A DNA stretch of 25,829 nucleotides from contig CAZUGU010000011.1 of assembly GCA_964620485.1 (NCBI GenBank), forward strand, positions 1 through 25,829. Direction: 5' to 3'. The notes below the pieces were generated by a model. It did not search any database. It was given only the letters and a program-made list of their open reading frames with translations, and was not told where the DNA came from. This document shows positions 1-8,626 of this stretch, one piece after another; the first letter of the stretch is position 1, and each line of letters opens with the position of its first letter. The DNA comes from CAZTUH01 sp964620485. GTDB taxonomy: Bacteria; Pseudomonadota; Gammaproteobacteria; Burkholderiales; Burkholderiaceae_B. Position numbers and translations under genes: made by a program.

Positions 1-379
1 TTAAAAGATCTTTATTCATTATCAATTAATAGATTTTTACTTAAAATACTTTTATTTCTATGAGATGAATCGGAAAATTTCTAGTATAGTATTTATAAAA
101 TATGATCTTAAAAATTAATTTTAAAATTATTAAACAATATTAATATTTGCAAGATTTGCTAAATAAAAGAAATTTGAAATTAAATTACCTATTTTTCAGA
201 CAGAGAATAGGTTTAGGATGATGTGTCACTCAATGTTGAGAGTTAGATTATATATTTATTAAAAAATAAATATATAATTAAATAATAAATATATAATCTA
301 ACTTATTTCCTTTTAAATTTAATTCCGTACATTTTGTATTTATCAGCATAATCTTATTTATTAGAAAAATATAGTTTAT
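1..379. other. gene-free stretch upstream of topB
   Basis: I see no coding frame in this AT-rich leader; all frames are broken by frequent stops. It holds a small inverted repeat (arms ACCTATT 187-193 and AATAGGT 206-212) and the large inverted repeat listed separately at 241-303. A promoter for topB probably lies here, but no convincing -35/-10 pair stands out from the AT-rich background. Confidence 0.6.
241..303. repeat. long inverted repeat upstream of topB
   Basis: A 21-bp arm at 241-261 is perfectly complementary to 283-303, with a 21-nt spacer. The spacer holds a third copy of the core (AATAAATATATAAT, 265-278), which can instead pair with 247-260 around a 4-nt AAAA loop. Two mutually exclusive hairpins are therefore possible. 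The repeat ends 76 nt before the topB start. It has no clean U-run after it, so a simple intrinsic terminator is not clear; it could be a terminator of an upstream gene, an mRNA 5' structure or a cruciform-prone site. Confidence 0.85.
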
Positions 380-2869
380 ATGAATAAAACACTAATTATT
401 GCTGAAAAACCAACTGTTGCATTGGATATATCTCGTGCTTTAGGTGGATTCACACGGATAGAAAACTATTTTGAAAATGAAAAGTATGTAATTGTTTCTA
501 GCATAGGCCATCTATTAGGTCTAATAGCACCAAATGATCCTGTACAAGGAAGATGGAGTTTTAAAAATTTACCTATTATTCCAAAAGAATTTAAATTAAA
601 GTTGATTAATAAAAAATCATCTGAACGTTTAACGCTTCTTATCAAACTCATCAAACGCAAAGATATTAATCTCATTATAAATGCTTGTGATGCTGGTCGT
701 GAAGGAGAGTTAATTTTTCGTTATATCATTCAATATTCTGGAATTAAAAAGAAGATTCAGAGACTTTGGTTACAATCAATGACCAAATTATCAATAATCG
801 AAGCATTTAAAAATTTGCGTGATGACATATCTCTGAAACCATTAGAAGATTCAGCACGTTCACGCGCTGAGGCAGATTGGTTAGTAGGAATTAATGGTAC
901 CAGAGCTATGACGGCTCTTAATAGTAAAGAAGGTGGTTTTTTTAAAACTACTGTAGGTCGTGTACAAACACCAACTTTAGCTATTGTAACAAGCCGTGAA
1001 GAAAAAATTAGATCTCATATTCCAAAAAAATACTGGGAGATCCATGCTACCTTTCATATATTAAATGGATCATATCAAGGTTGTTGGATTGAATTAGGAT
1101 CAAAAAAAAATGAATTAAAAGAACCCGATGATAAAGAATGTAGAATTTGGTCTTTATCCAATGCAAAAAAAATACTGCTTGATTGTCAAAATCAGAGTGG
1201 AGTCATAACTGAAAAATTTAGAACTTCCTTACAAGCACCGCCAAACCTTTTTGATTTAACATCATTACAACGTGAATCTAATATACGTTTTGGATTTACA
1301 GCTAGTAATACATTAAATATTGTACAAAAATTATATGAGCGACATAAAGTATTAACATATCCACGTACCGATTCTCGATATTTGCCAGAGGATTATGTAT
1401 TGGTAGCATCAAATACTGTGAATTCCATTTTTAAGGAATTTCATAATATTCCATCCAATTTAATAAAATATGCCAAAATAATAATTGAAAATGATTGGAT
1501 TCAGTCTACAAAAAGAATTTTTGACAATAAAAAAGTTTCAGATCATTTTGCGATTATTCCAACGCAACAAGCTCCAAAAAATTTAAATGAGATTGAATGG
1601 AAATTATATGATATTGTACTAAAAAGATTTCTTGCAGTATTTTTCCCTTCTGCAAAAAGTAAAGTGATTACACGATTAACTAAGGTAAAAACTCATTATT
1701 TTAAGAGTGAGAGAAAAATATTAATCCAACCAGGTTGGCTAGAAATTTATGGAAAGGAATCTGTAGTTGAGACAAATAAATTTCCATTAGCTTTAGAAAA
1801 AGAACAAGCTTCTATTGAAAATATTACTATTCAAAATTTTAATACAAAGCCACTTCCTCGATATCATGAATCAACTTTGCTAACTGCTATGGAAGGAGCA
1901 GGAAAATTCATCGAGGATGAAAAATTGCGAGAAGCTATATCTATACGTGGACTGGGTACATCAACTACTAGATCATCAATTATTGATGGTTTAATAAATG
2001 AGAATTACCTACGTAGAGATGATCGTGATTTAATTCCTACAGCTAAAGCTAATCAGCTTATAGCCCTTTTATCTGGTTTAAAAATTACAGAATTAACTTC
2101 ACCAGAATTAACTGGTGAATGGGAACAAAAACTAAAAAAGATTGAACAAGGAAAATTAGATCGAGATAATTTCATGAAAGAAATTATTCAAATGACGAAA
2201 GTTATGGTAGATCGTTCCAAAAAATATAACCTTGATACAATTCCTGGTAATTACGCAATTTTGAAAACAGTTTGTCCGAAATGTAATGGTGTTGTTAGAG
2301 AAAAGTACAATCGTTATGGATGCATAGGATGTGATTTTTCAATTAGTAAACATCCAGGAAAAAGAATTCTTGAACTATTTGAAGCTGAAGAATTATTATC
2401 TAAAAAAAAGATTGGGCCAATTAAAGGATTTTTTAGCAAAAAGGGTTATCCTTTTTCTGCTATCTTACTTATTAATGAAAAACATAAGCTAGAATTTGAT
2501 TTTGGAGATAAAATTGAAATTAATGAAAAAAATAAAACAATCGATTTTTCTAATGAAATTCCTGTTGGAAAATGTCTAAAATGTTCTTCAAATGTATTTG
2601 AACATGGAATGTATTATTTATGTGAAAAATCGATTGGACCTTCAAAAGTGTGTGATTTCTATTTTAGAAAGATTATTCTACAACAAGAAATTTCAAATGA
2701 ACAAATATCTAATTTTCTGTCAAATGGTCGTACAGAATTACTTAACAATTTTATTTCTACACGAACAAAACGAAAATTTAAAGCTGTTTTAGTTTATTCA
2801 AGTAATAGTAAAACCGGATTTAAATTTGAATATCCATCTAAAGAAAATCTTTTTAAAAAAAATAAATAA
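380..2869 (+). CDS. topB: DNA topoisomerase III
   Basis: Type IA topoisomerase that cuts and passes single DNA strands to decatenate and resolve replication or recombination intermediates. The N-terminal TOPRIM domain shows IIAEKP (Glu9) and the acidic loop DAGREGE (104-110). The active-site block is TYPRTDSRY with catalytic Tyr327. The C-terminal third carries Cys-rich zinc-ribbon-like parts: CPKC and CIGC near residues 640-665, then a CLKC-containing segment in the last 110 residues. At 829 aa it fits the longer proteobacterial TopB form rather than TopA. The start is the first ATG in frame and matches the family N-terminus. The gene converges on gyrB with 36 nt between stops. It is intact, with codon use like its neighbours. 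TopA is the only close alternative; the AEKP start and absence of a classic TopA N-terminus favour TopB. Confidence 0.93.
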   Translation: MNKTLIIAEKPTVALDISRALGGFTRIENYFENEKYVIVSSIGHLLGLIAPNDPVQGRWSFKNLPIIPKEFKLKLINKKSSERLTLLIKLIKRKDINLIINACDAGREGELIFRYIIQYSGIKKKIQRLWLQSMTKLSIIEAFKNLRDDISLKPLEDSARSRAEADWLVGINGTRAMTALNSKEGGFFKTTVGRVQTPTLAIVTSREEKIRSHIPKKYWEIHATFHILNGSYQGCWIELGSKKNELKEPDDKECRIWSLSNAKKILLDCQNQSGVITEKFRTSLQAPPNLFDLTSLQRESNIRFGFTASNTLNIVQKLYERHKVLTYPRTDSRYLPEDYVLVASNTVNSIFKEFHNIPSNLIKYAKIIIENDWIQSTKRIFDNKKVSDHFAIIPTQQAPKNLNEIEWKLYDIVLKRFLAVFFPSAKSKVITRLTKVKTHYFKSERKILIQPGWLEIYGKESVVETNKFPLALEKEQASIENITIQNFNTKPLPRYHESTLLTAMEGAGKFIEDEKLREAISIRGLGTSTTRSSIIDGLINENYLRRDDRDLIPTAKANQLIALLSGLKITELTSPELTGEWEQKLKKIEQGKLDRDNFMKEIIQMTKVMVDRSKKYNLDTIPGNYAILKTVCPKCNGVVREKYNRYGCIGCDFSISKHPGKRILELFEAEELLSKKKIGPIKGFFSKKGYPFSAILLINEKHKLEFDFGDKIEINEKNKTIDFSNEIPVGKCLKCSSNVFEHGMYYLCEKSIGPSKVCDFYFRKIILQQEISNEQISNFLSNGRTELLNNFISTRTKRKFKAVLVYSSNSKTGFKFEYPSKENLFKKNK

Positions 2870-2905
2870 TATAGTATAGATTAGAAGTAATAGATATAAA
2901 TATAA

Positions 2906-5368
2906 TTAGATATCTAAATTTCCTACTGTTAAAGCATGATTTAAGATAAACCTACGTCTAGGTTCAACATCATCGCCCATAAGAGTGGAAAGAATTTGAT
3001 CTGCAGCAATAGCATCTTCTACTTTTATACGCAATAGTCTTCGTACTTTAGGATTCATTGTTGTTTCCCATAATTGAGATGGATTCATCTCACCTAAACC
3101 TTTATAGCGTTGTTTAGAAAGGCCGCGCTCTGCTTCGTTGTAAAGCCAATTTACAGCATCTTCAATACTAGAAATTTTCATTTCCTTACGCTTTTCGCCG
3201 TTCCCTCGAGTTATAATACTGTTATTTTTTAATATGTTGATAAAAATTTTAGAAGTTTCCAATAAAGTATTATAATCATTTCCATTTAAAAAGTCCTGAT
3301 CAATTATACTAGTTCGAATATTTCCATGATGTATACGATTTATTTCTAGATAATATAGATTTGTCTCTTCATTATATAGAGAATTTATCTTAACGTTTTT
3401 TGGAAATTTTGGATCATATAATATATGCTTAATGATATCAGCTGAATACTTTGCATTCTGGACATTATCCAATTTAATAACTATACCTTTATTAAATATA
3501 GCTAATAAAATTTTAGAATCTATTACTCGTGATAATCGAGATATAATGTTGTTAACAGTTACGTACTGATTGACTAGTTTGAACAAATTAGAACCAGAAA
3601 TTGGTTCATCATATACTGATGTAATCAGTGTTGCATCTTTAAGTATTAGATTCAACATAAAATTCTTTTCTTCTTCAACATCTTTTAAATAATGTTCTTC
3701 TCGACCAATTTTAATTCTAAATAAAGGTGGTTGAGCAATATAAATATGTCCTCGAGTGATCAATTCAGGCATTTGACGGTATAAAAATGTTAGAAGTAAA
3801 GTACGAATATGTGCACCATCAACATCTGCATCAGTCATAATTATCAGTCTATGATAACGCAATTTATCAATATTAAAATCAGATCCAATATTTGTTCCTA
3901 ATGCTGTAATTAAAGTTGTAATTTGTTCACTTATGAGCAAACGATCAAAACGAGCTCGTTCAACGTTAAGAACCTTACCTCTTAATGGAAGTATTGCTTG
4001 AAATCTACGATCACGACCTTGTTTTGCAGAACCTCCTGCTGAATCCCCTTCAACAATATATAATTCACACAATGATGGATCTGTTTCCTGACAATCTGCT
4101 AACTTTCCAGGAAGTCCTGTGCATTCTAATACATTCTTACGGCGAGCTATTTCACGTATTTTCCGAGCTGTTTCTCGAACCCGAGCTGCTTCAATAATTT
4201 TTTCACATAAAACTCTGGCATCATTAGGGTTTTCTAATAACCAATTTCCTAATTTATACGTAAATACTTCCTCAACAGCTGTACGTACTTCACTAGAGAT
4301 GAGTTTATCTTTTGTCTGACTACTAAATTTTGGCTCAGGAATTTTAATAGATAATATGCAAGTTAGACCTTCTCGCATATCATCTCCAGATGTTTCAATT
4401 TTATTTTTCTTCGAAAATTCGTTATCAGAAATATATTTATTGATTACTCGAGTCATTGCTGCACGTAATCCTGTTAAATGAGAACCTCCATTTTGTTGTG
4501 GAATATTATTTGTAAAACAAAAAATATTTTCACTATAAGTGTTATTCCATTGCATTGCAGCTTCAATTCCAATTTTTACATTGTTAATGATGGATTCGGT
4601 ACTGATTGTAAATATATTTTTATGTAAAACTGTTTTGCTTCGATTTATGTATTCTACAAAAGCTTTTATTCCACCTGAGAAAGAGAAAGTTTCTTCTTTT
4701 CCTTTAGTTAAGTCGACGAGATGAATTTTTATTCCATTGTTTAAAAAAGAAAGTTCTCTTAAACGTTTAGATAAAATTTCATATCTATATTCAATATTAT
4801 TAAATATTTCTGGGTCAGCGGAAAAATGCAATTCCGTTCCTCGAGCTTCAGTAGTTCCTATTACTAGTAAAGGCGAGACGGGTCTACCACGATGGAATTT
4901 TATTTGATAGATACGATTATTACGACGTATAGTCAATTTTGCCCATTCTGATAAAGCATTTACACACGATACACCAACACCGTGTAATCCTCCTGAAACT
5001 TTATATACATTTTGATCAAATTTACCGCCAGCGTGTAATTCAGTCATTACTATTTCTGCAGCGCTTCGTTCATATTCATCATCTCGATGAATATCGGTTG
5101 GAATACCACGTCCATTATCTCGAACAGAAACAGATTGATCAGCGTATATTGTAACAGTAATACTATTGCAATACCCAGCCAATGCTTCATCTACAGCATT
5201 ATCAACCACTTCAAATACCATATGATGTAAACCAGATCCATCTGAAGTATCACCAATATACATACCGGGACGTTTACGAACTGCTTCTAGACCCTTAAGG
5301 ACTTTAATTGAGTTTGCATTATAATTGCTATTCTCATCCATGGAATTATTTATTTCTGAATTTAACAT
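2906..5368 (-). CDS. gyrB: DNA gyrase subunit B
   Basis: ATPase subunit of gyrase, which with GyrA introduces negative supercoils. Visible are the GHKL ATPase segment (KVLKGLEAVRKRPGMYIGDT and FEVVDNAVDEAL near the N-terminus), the TOPRIM motifs EGDSAGG (about 440-446) and DADVDG (about 513-518), and the C-terminal RYKGLGEMNP block. The proteobacterial insert between TOPRIM and tail is present. An open frame runs upstream to an ATG ending at 5440, but the 24 extra residues are hydrophobic and unlike GyrB. I place the start at 5368, nine residues before another possible ATG at 5341. None has a clear Shine-Dalgarno site, so the start is uncertain. It lies 3' of dnaN on the same strand, as in the usual dnaA-dnaN-gyrB order, and is probably co-transcribed with it. 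Confidence 0.95.
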   Translation of the reverse strand: MLNSEINNSMDENSNYNANSIKVLKGLEAVRKRPGMYIGDTSDGSGLHHMVFEVVDNAVDEALAGYCNSITVTIYADQSVSVRDNGRGIPTDIHRDDEYERSAAEIVMTELHAGGKFDQNVYKVSGGLHGVGVSCVNALSEWAKLTIRRNNRIYQIKFHRGRPVSPLLVIGTTEARGTELHFSADPEIFNNIEYRYEILSKRLRELSFLNNGIKIHLVDLTKGKEETFSFSGGIKAFVEYINRSKTVLHKNIFTISTESIINNVKIGIEAAMQWNNTYSENIFCFTNNIPQQNGGSHLTGLRAAMTRVINKYISDNEFSKKNKIETSGDDMREGLTCILSIKIPEPKFSSQTKDKLISSEVRTAVEEVFTYKLGNWLLENPNDARVLCEKIIEAARVRETARKIREIARRKNVLECTGLPGKLADCQETDPSLCELYIVEGDSAGGSAKQGRDRRFQAILPLRGKVLNVERARFDRLLISEQITTLITALGTNIGSDFNIDKLRYHRLIIMTDADVDGAHIRTLLLTFLYRQMPELITRGHIYIAQPPLFRIKIGREEHYLKDVEEEKNFMLNLILKDATLITSVYDEPISGSNLFKLVNQYVTVNNIISRLSRVIDSKILLAIFNKGIVIKLDNVQNAKYSADIIKHILYDPKFPKNVKINSLYNEETNLYYLEINRIHHGNIRTSIIDQDFLNGNDYNTLLETSKIFINILKNNSIITRGNGEKRKEMKISSIEDAVNWLYNEAERGLSKQRYKGLGEMNPSQLWETTMNPKVRRLLRIKVEDAIAADQILSTLMGDDVEPRRRFILNHALTVGNLDI

Positions 5369-5491
5369 ATAAAATAATAACTTTTTAAAAATAGTTAAAA
5401 TAGTTTCTAGTCTAAGTTTAGATTTAATTAGATTAATCATTAATCAACTAAATTCATTGGTATTTCTAATATTTGCACTTATTTAGTTTGA

Positions 5492-6616
5492 TTAAATGTT
5501 CATAGGCATAACAACATATTTAAATTGTTCCTTATCTGGTAAACTAATAAGGACTGAAGCGTTTTTATTTGGCATTATAGATAATCGGATTATGTCAGTT
5601 TTGATGTTTGTTAAAAAATCAAGCAAATAAGCTATATTGAAACCAATATCCAGAGGTTCATAATTATAATCAATATCAATTTCTTCCTGAGCTTCTTCTT
5701 GTTCGTTGTTTATACAGGAAATTCTTATCAAATTTTTTGTTAATTGTAAGCGTACACCTTTAAATTGATCTGTAGTTAAAATAGACATACGTTGTAGTAC
5801 ATTCCTGATTAAATTATGAGGAATTATAAAATGACGAGTATAATCATTTGGAATGACTCGTACAAAATCAGGATATTTACCATCAATTAATTTAGAAATA
5901 AATTCAATATCTCTGAATTGAAATCGAATCCGGTTTTTTGAGACATCAATACTAACAATAGTATCGGAATTATCTAATAATTTATATAGTTCTAGGACTG
6001 CCTTTCGAGATATAATTATATCTCGAATTTCTGATTTGCTATTTTTGAAAATATTAGATTTTATTGAAAAATGAGCTAATCGATGTCCATCTGTAGCAAC
6101 AGCGCGTATACAAAGTGATTCAAATCTTAATAAGATTCCATTTAAATAATATCGAACATCATGTTGTGCCATTGCAAAATAGACCATACCTAATAAGCAA
6201 CGCAAATTACCCTCTGAAAGGATTAAAGAGATATCCCACGACTTTGGTAAGGATAATACTGGAAAGTCATTTGCAACTATCGCTTGCAATACAAAACGGC
6301 TCCTACCGAATCTAACCAATAGTTTATGATCTGTCAATTCCATTTTAATCATATCTTTATCTGGTAACGACTTTAAAATATCCAGTAACTTACGTGCAGA
6401 TACTGTTATTGCTATATCATTTAAATTATCTTCGGTAATATCTGTATGAACTAGAATTTGAATTTCTAGATCCGTTGCAATAAGGAAAATTCTATTGCCA
6501 TTTTTTCGAATTAAAACGTTTGTTAATATTGGTAGACTATGTCTTTTATCAATTATTCCAACTACTGTTGACAGCGGTTTTATTAATGTATTTCGAGCAA
6601 TTTTTAAAAATTGCAT
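5492..6616 (-). CDS. dnaN: DNA polymerase III beta sliding clamp
   Basis: Ring-shaped processivity clamp that tethers Pol III and other partners to DNA. The 374-aa length is typical. The N-terminus (MQFLKIARNTLIKPLSTVVGI, ending in DKRHSLPILTNVLI) and the C-terminal VVMPMNI are characteristic of the family, and the three repeated clamp domains can be followed at about 1-120, 125-250 and 250-374. The start is the only ATG that gives the conserved N-terminus. It precedes gyrB in the same direction. In relatives dnaA lies just upstream of dnaN; here only non-coding DNA is found upstream. A 24-bp perfect palindrome lies inside the gene (6004-6027). Confidence 0.97.
   Translation of the reverse strand: MQFLKIARNTLIKPLSTVVGIIDKRHSLPILTNVLIRKNGNRIFLIATDLEIQILVHTDITEDNLNDIAITVSARKLLDILKSLPDKDMIKMELTDHKLLVRFGRSRFVLQAIVANDFPVLSLPKSWDISLILSEGNLRCLLGMVYFAMAQHDVRYYLNGILLRFESLCIRAVATDGHRLAHFSIKSNIFKNSKSEIRDIIISRKAVLELYKLLDNSDTIVSIDVSKNRIRFQFRDIEFISKLIDGKYPDFVRVIPNDYTRHFIIPHNLIRNVLQRMSILTTDQFKGVRLQLTKNLIRISCINNEQEEAQEEIDIDYNYEPLDIGFNIAYLLDFLTNIKTDIIRLSIMPNKNASVLISLPDKEQFKYVVMPMNI
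6004..6027. repeat. 24-bp perfect palindrome inside dnaN
   Basis: TTCGAGATATAA (6004-6015) is followed without spacer by its exact reverse complement (6016-6027). It codes for part of the conserved stretch RDIIISRKAV, so it sits in constrained coding sequence. The flanking bases 6003/6028 do not pair. Confidence 0.85.
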
Positions 6617-6846
6617 AATAATCCCTATAAATTATCGTTTATAATGATACTTAATTAATTTTTTAAATTTTGATCATGTAATGCATAAAACATTACAGAG
6701 TAGAAAAATTTATAACTAGCATACTAAATAAAAATAATATTTAAATACTAACAATCAAATTTTTCTTATCAAATAAAATTTTCAAGATTTTCTGTTTTTT
6801 ATGCAATAATCCTATAAATTTATAAGATATTACGTTTCCTTTTATT

Positions 6847-6891
6847 TATTTAAGTGCGCTCAATGATAAAATCACTGAGCGCACTTAAATA
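6847..6891. repeat. GC-rich 16-bp-arm inverted repeat in the dnaN-rpmH gap
   Basis: Arms 6847-6862 and 6876-6891 are perfectly complementary (core AAGTGCGCTCA / TGAGCGCACTT). After one mismatch, TGA/TCA can add three more inner pairs around a TAAAA loop. The core is far richer in G and C than its surroundings. No U-run follows directly on either side, so terminator function is uncertain. Confidence 0.9.
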
Positions 6892-7080
6892 CTTTTCCTC
6901 AAAAATACTTTTCTCAAAATTTTTTTAAAATTTGAAAACTTGAAAATTGTAAAAATAAATGTTTTTTTAAATGGCTAATTTTATGAAAAGATTACTTCTA
7001 AATTTTTTAGAATTAATTTTTACATGATGTAGGATTAATGAGGATATTTTTATATAATCCTTATATACTTTTGGATTGAA

Positions 7081-7294
7081 AATTAGATTAAAACACAGAA
7101 TCCATATGCATAAAAACTGCAAATTTAAAAATACAGATATATGATATAAAAATCTTTCCAAGATATATTTTGAAATCCGAAAATTAAATGTTGTCTATTA
7201 ACAACAATTTTCTTTTTTCATTTCAAATAAAAATAAAATTATTCAGAAATTTTCAGAAACTCTAAATTAGATTAAAATACCAAATATATCCATA
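7081..7294 (+). repeat. imperfect direct repeat pair in the candidate origin
   Basis: AATTAGATTAAAA occurs at 7081-7093 and 7265-7277, each followed 20-24 nt downstream by TCCATA (7101-7106, 7289-7294). An inverted partial copy, AATCTAATT, lies at 7627-7635. It may be iteron-like or only AT-rich coincidence. Confidence 0.4.
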
Positions 7295-7574
7295 AAACCT
7301 AATCTATTTCTAATTTTTTTATCTTTCTAGATATTTAGATGTTTTATAAAGTCATTTCCCTCAATCAATTTAGAGATCTATTATTTTTTTGCTAAAAACT
7401 AAGATTTTTAATTTTTATTAGTTTTGAATTTTTTAAAACATTTTGAATTTTGCAGAACAATAATTCATCGATTTTTAAAACATAATCCTTTGACCAATCA
7501 AACATTGATACATTACATTAGTATTTTAAATTTTATAAAGATAAAGAGAATTTGACAAAAAAAATAAAAATTGC

Positions 7575-7600
7575 TTCAATAAGAGAATTATCTTATTGAA
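7575..7600. repeat. hairpin upstream of rpmH
   Basis: Arms TTCAATAAGA (7575-7584) and TCTTATTGAA (7591-7600) form a perfect 10-bp stem around a 6-nt loop. A consensus TTGACA lies just before it at 7552-7557. The hairpin could overlap an rpmH promoter or mark the edge of the candidate origin; its role cannot be decided here. Confidence 0.5.
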
Positions 7601-7650
7601 TTGTAATTATACTAATATAAGTTCTAAATCTAATTTAGCCCTGTATGCAA

Positions 7651-7679
7651 TTTATTGCATTATATTAGTGATTTATAAT
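7651..7679 (+). promoter_or_regulatory. possible rpmH promoter
   Basis: A perfect -10 box TATAAT lies at 7674-7679, 38 nt before the rpmH start. The best hexamer at normal spacing (TTTATT, 7651-7656) is a weak -35, and the better TTGCAT at 7655-7660 leaves only 13 nt. A second option is TTGACA at 7552-7557 with a poor -10. The call is tentative in such AT-rich DNA. Confidence 0.3.
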
Positions 7680-7717
7680 GATTAATTAAGGAAAATCTTA
7701 CTTTCTATGGATTGTTA

Positions 7718-7855
7718 ATGAAACGAACTTACCAGCCTTCTGTTATTCGACGCAAGCGTACTCATGGATTCCGTATACGCATGAAATCTCCAGGTGGAAG
7801 AGCAGTTTTAAAATCACGCCGAGCTAAGGGGCGTAGCCGCTTAACTGTTGTTTAA
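7718..7855 (+). CDS. rpmH: 50S ribosomal protein L34
   Basis: Small basic protein of the large ribosomal subunit, 45 aa. The translation starts MKRTYQPSVIRRKRTHGF and ends in GRSRLTVV, a near-perfect match to the family, with the usual run of Arg and Lys. It is the first gene of the rightward rpmH-rnpA-yidD-yidC-mnmE cluster, one of the most conserved gene orders in bacteria, and is followed by a 54-nt T-rich spacer before rnpA. Confidence 0.97.
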   Translation: MKRTYQPSVIRRKRTHGFRIRMKSPGGRAVLKSRRAKGRSRLTVV

Positions 7856-7909
7856 TTTTTTATTTTTTCATGTTCTTATTTTTTATTTTTTCATCATGTT
7901 TTTTCTTGT

Positions 7910-8299
7910 ATGAATCTAATTTCTAGTTCTAATTTCAGATTCTCTTCAGAAGCTCGATTGCATAGAACAACTGAGTTTTGTTCAGCTTTACAAGGAAGAA
8001 AAGTAGCTCGTGGAAATTTTTTCATCATTACAGTAAATAACAACAATGATAATATTATTCTTTTCAAAAGAGAACCTCGACTTGGACTCATTATCTCCAA
8101 ACGATTCGCAAAAACTTCTGTAACACGAAATACAATAAAAAGAGTAATACGTGAAATATTTCGTAATAAATATCATTTAATACCGGCAAATGATTACGTT
8201 GTTCGTTTATATACTAAAATTTTTCCAGTTTCACTTACAATACTTAAACGCGTTATTCGAGAAGAAATTAATGCTCACTTTTACAAAATCATTCAGTAG
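7910..8299 (+). CDS. rnpA: ribonuclease P protein component
   Basis: Basic protein subunit that works with the RnpB RNA to remove 5' leaders from pre-tRNAs. The RNR motif RNTIKRVIRE (73-82), the LGLIISKRFAKTSVTR stretch before it and the later DYVVRL block are typical. Length 129 aa is normal. The ATG at 7910 lacks a clear Shine-Dalgarno site and follows a T-rich leader, so a start slightly downstream cannot be excluded, but the EARLHRTTEF segment beginning near residue 14 is conserved. Its 3' end overlaps the likely yidD start by 29 nt. No rnpB RNA was seen in this window. Confidence 0.95.
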   Translation: MNLISSSNFRFSSEARLHRTTEFCSALQGRKVARGNFFIITVNNNNDNIILFKREPRLGLIISKRFAKTSVTRNTIKRVIREIFRNKYHLIPANDYVVRLYTKIFPVSLTILKRVIREEINAHFYKIIQ

Positions 8300-8555
8300 A
8301 ATGGTAATTCTGACTTTAATTAGGTTCTATCAGTATATTTTCAGTCCTTTTTTTGGATCTCATTGTCGTTTTGAATTGACTTGTTCTAATTATGCAATTC
8401 AAGTTATTAAAAATTATGGAATAATACTTGGTTTGCTTTTAACAATGTGGCGCTTATTGCATTGTCATCCTTGGTCAAATGGCGGAAAACACTCTGTTAC
8501 TCACTTAATTAATCTAGAACATCTTGAATATAATTCTCAAGATACTATTAATTGA
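8271..8555 (+). CDS. yidD: membrane protein insertion efficiency factor YidD
   Basis: Small membrane-associated protein thought to help YidC insert inner-membrane proteins. The conserved core is LIRFYQYIFSPFFG, then CRFELTCSNYA and CHPW, including the three family cysteines. The frame is open upstream to an ATG at 8190, but that part is a shadow of rnpA. The ATG at 8271 (94 aa) has a purine-rich GAGAAG upstream and gives an N-terminus of the same length as E. coli YidD. An ATG at 8301, directly after the rnpA stop, is the alternative (84 aa). Overlap with rnpA suggests translational coupling. The C-terminal tail after residue 75 is less conserved. Confidence 0.93.
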   Translation: MLTFTKSFSRMVILTLIRFYQYIFSPFFGSHCRFELTCSNYAIQVIKNYGIILGLLLTMWRLLHCHPWSNGGKHSVTHLINLEHLEYNSQDTIN

Positions 8556-8626
8556 TACTACTAATTTAGGCTAACGGATTGAAAAAATCCTAGGCATTCA
8601 ACATTTAAGTATTTTCTGTAAATTTT

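Larger units (their letters stand above)
6617..7717. other. gene-free region between dnaN and rpmH; candidate replication origin
   Basis: This 1.1-kb stretch has no credible gene. In many proteobacteria dnaA and oriC lie between dnaN-gyrB and the divergent rpmH cluster, and genes here diverge in just that way (gyrB-dnaN leftward, rpmH-mnmE rightward). There is no room for a full dnaA (about 1.4 kb), and the only sizeable minus-strand frame (6967-7161, 64 aa) has no DnaA-like sequence. I found no perfect DnaA box (TTATNCACA); near matches with one mismatch are at 7105-7113 (minus strand) and 7239-7247, which AT-rich DNA would give by chance. The region holds a GC-rich hairpin (6847-6891), a repeated AATTAGATTAAAA element (7081, 7265), and a hairpin at 7575-7600 before rpmH. 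Origin function is inferred from position. Confidence 0.5.

Noticed and set aside
5369..5440. N-terminal extension of gyrB to the ATG at 5440
   Set aside because: The 24 extra residues are hydrophobic and absent from GyrB proteins I know; there is no Shine-Dalgarno site.
6967..7161. 64-aa minus-strand frame in the candidate origin
   Set aside because: Low-complexity, no family resemblance, no Shine-Dalgarno site, and not DnaA-like; typical chance frame in AT-rich DNA.
7105..7247. Possible DnaA boxes at 7105-7113 and 7239-7247
   Set aside because: Each has one mismatch to TTATNCACA; such hits are expected by chance in 1.1 kb of AT-rich DNA.
8190..8270. Upstream extension of yidD inside rnpA
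   Set aside because: Out-of-frame reading of rnpA; YidD similarity starts after 8271.
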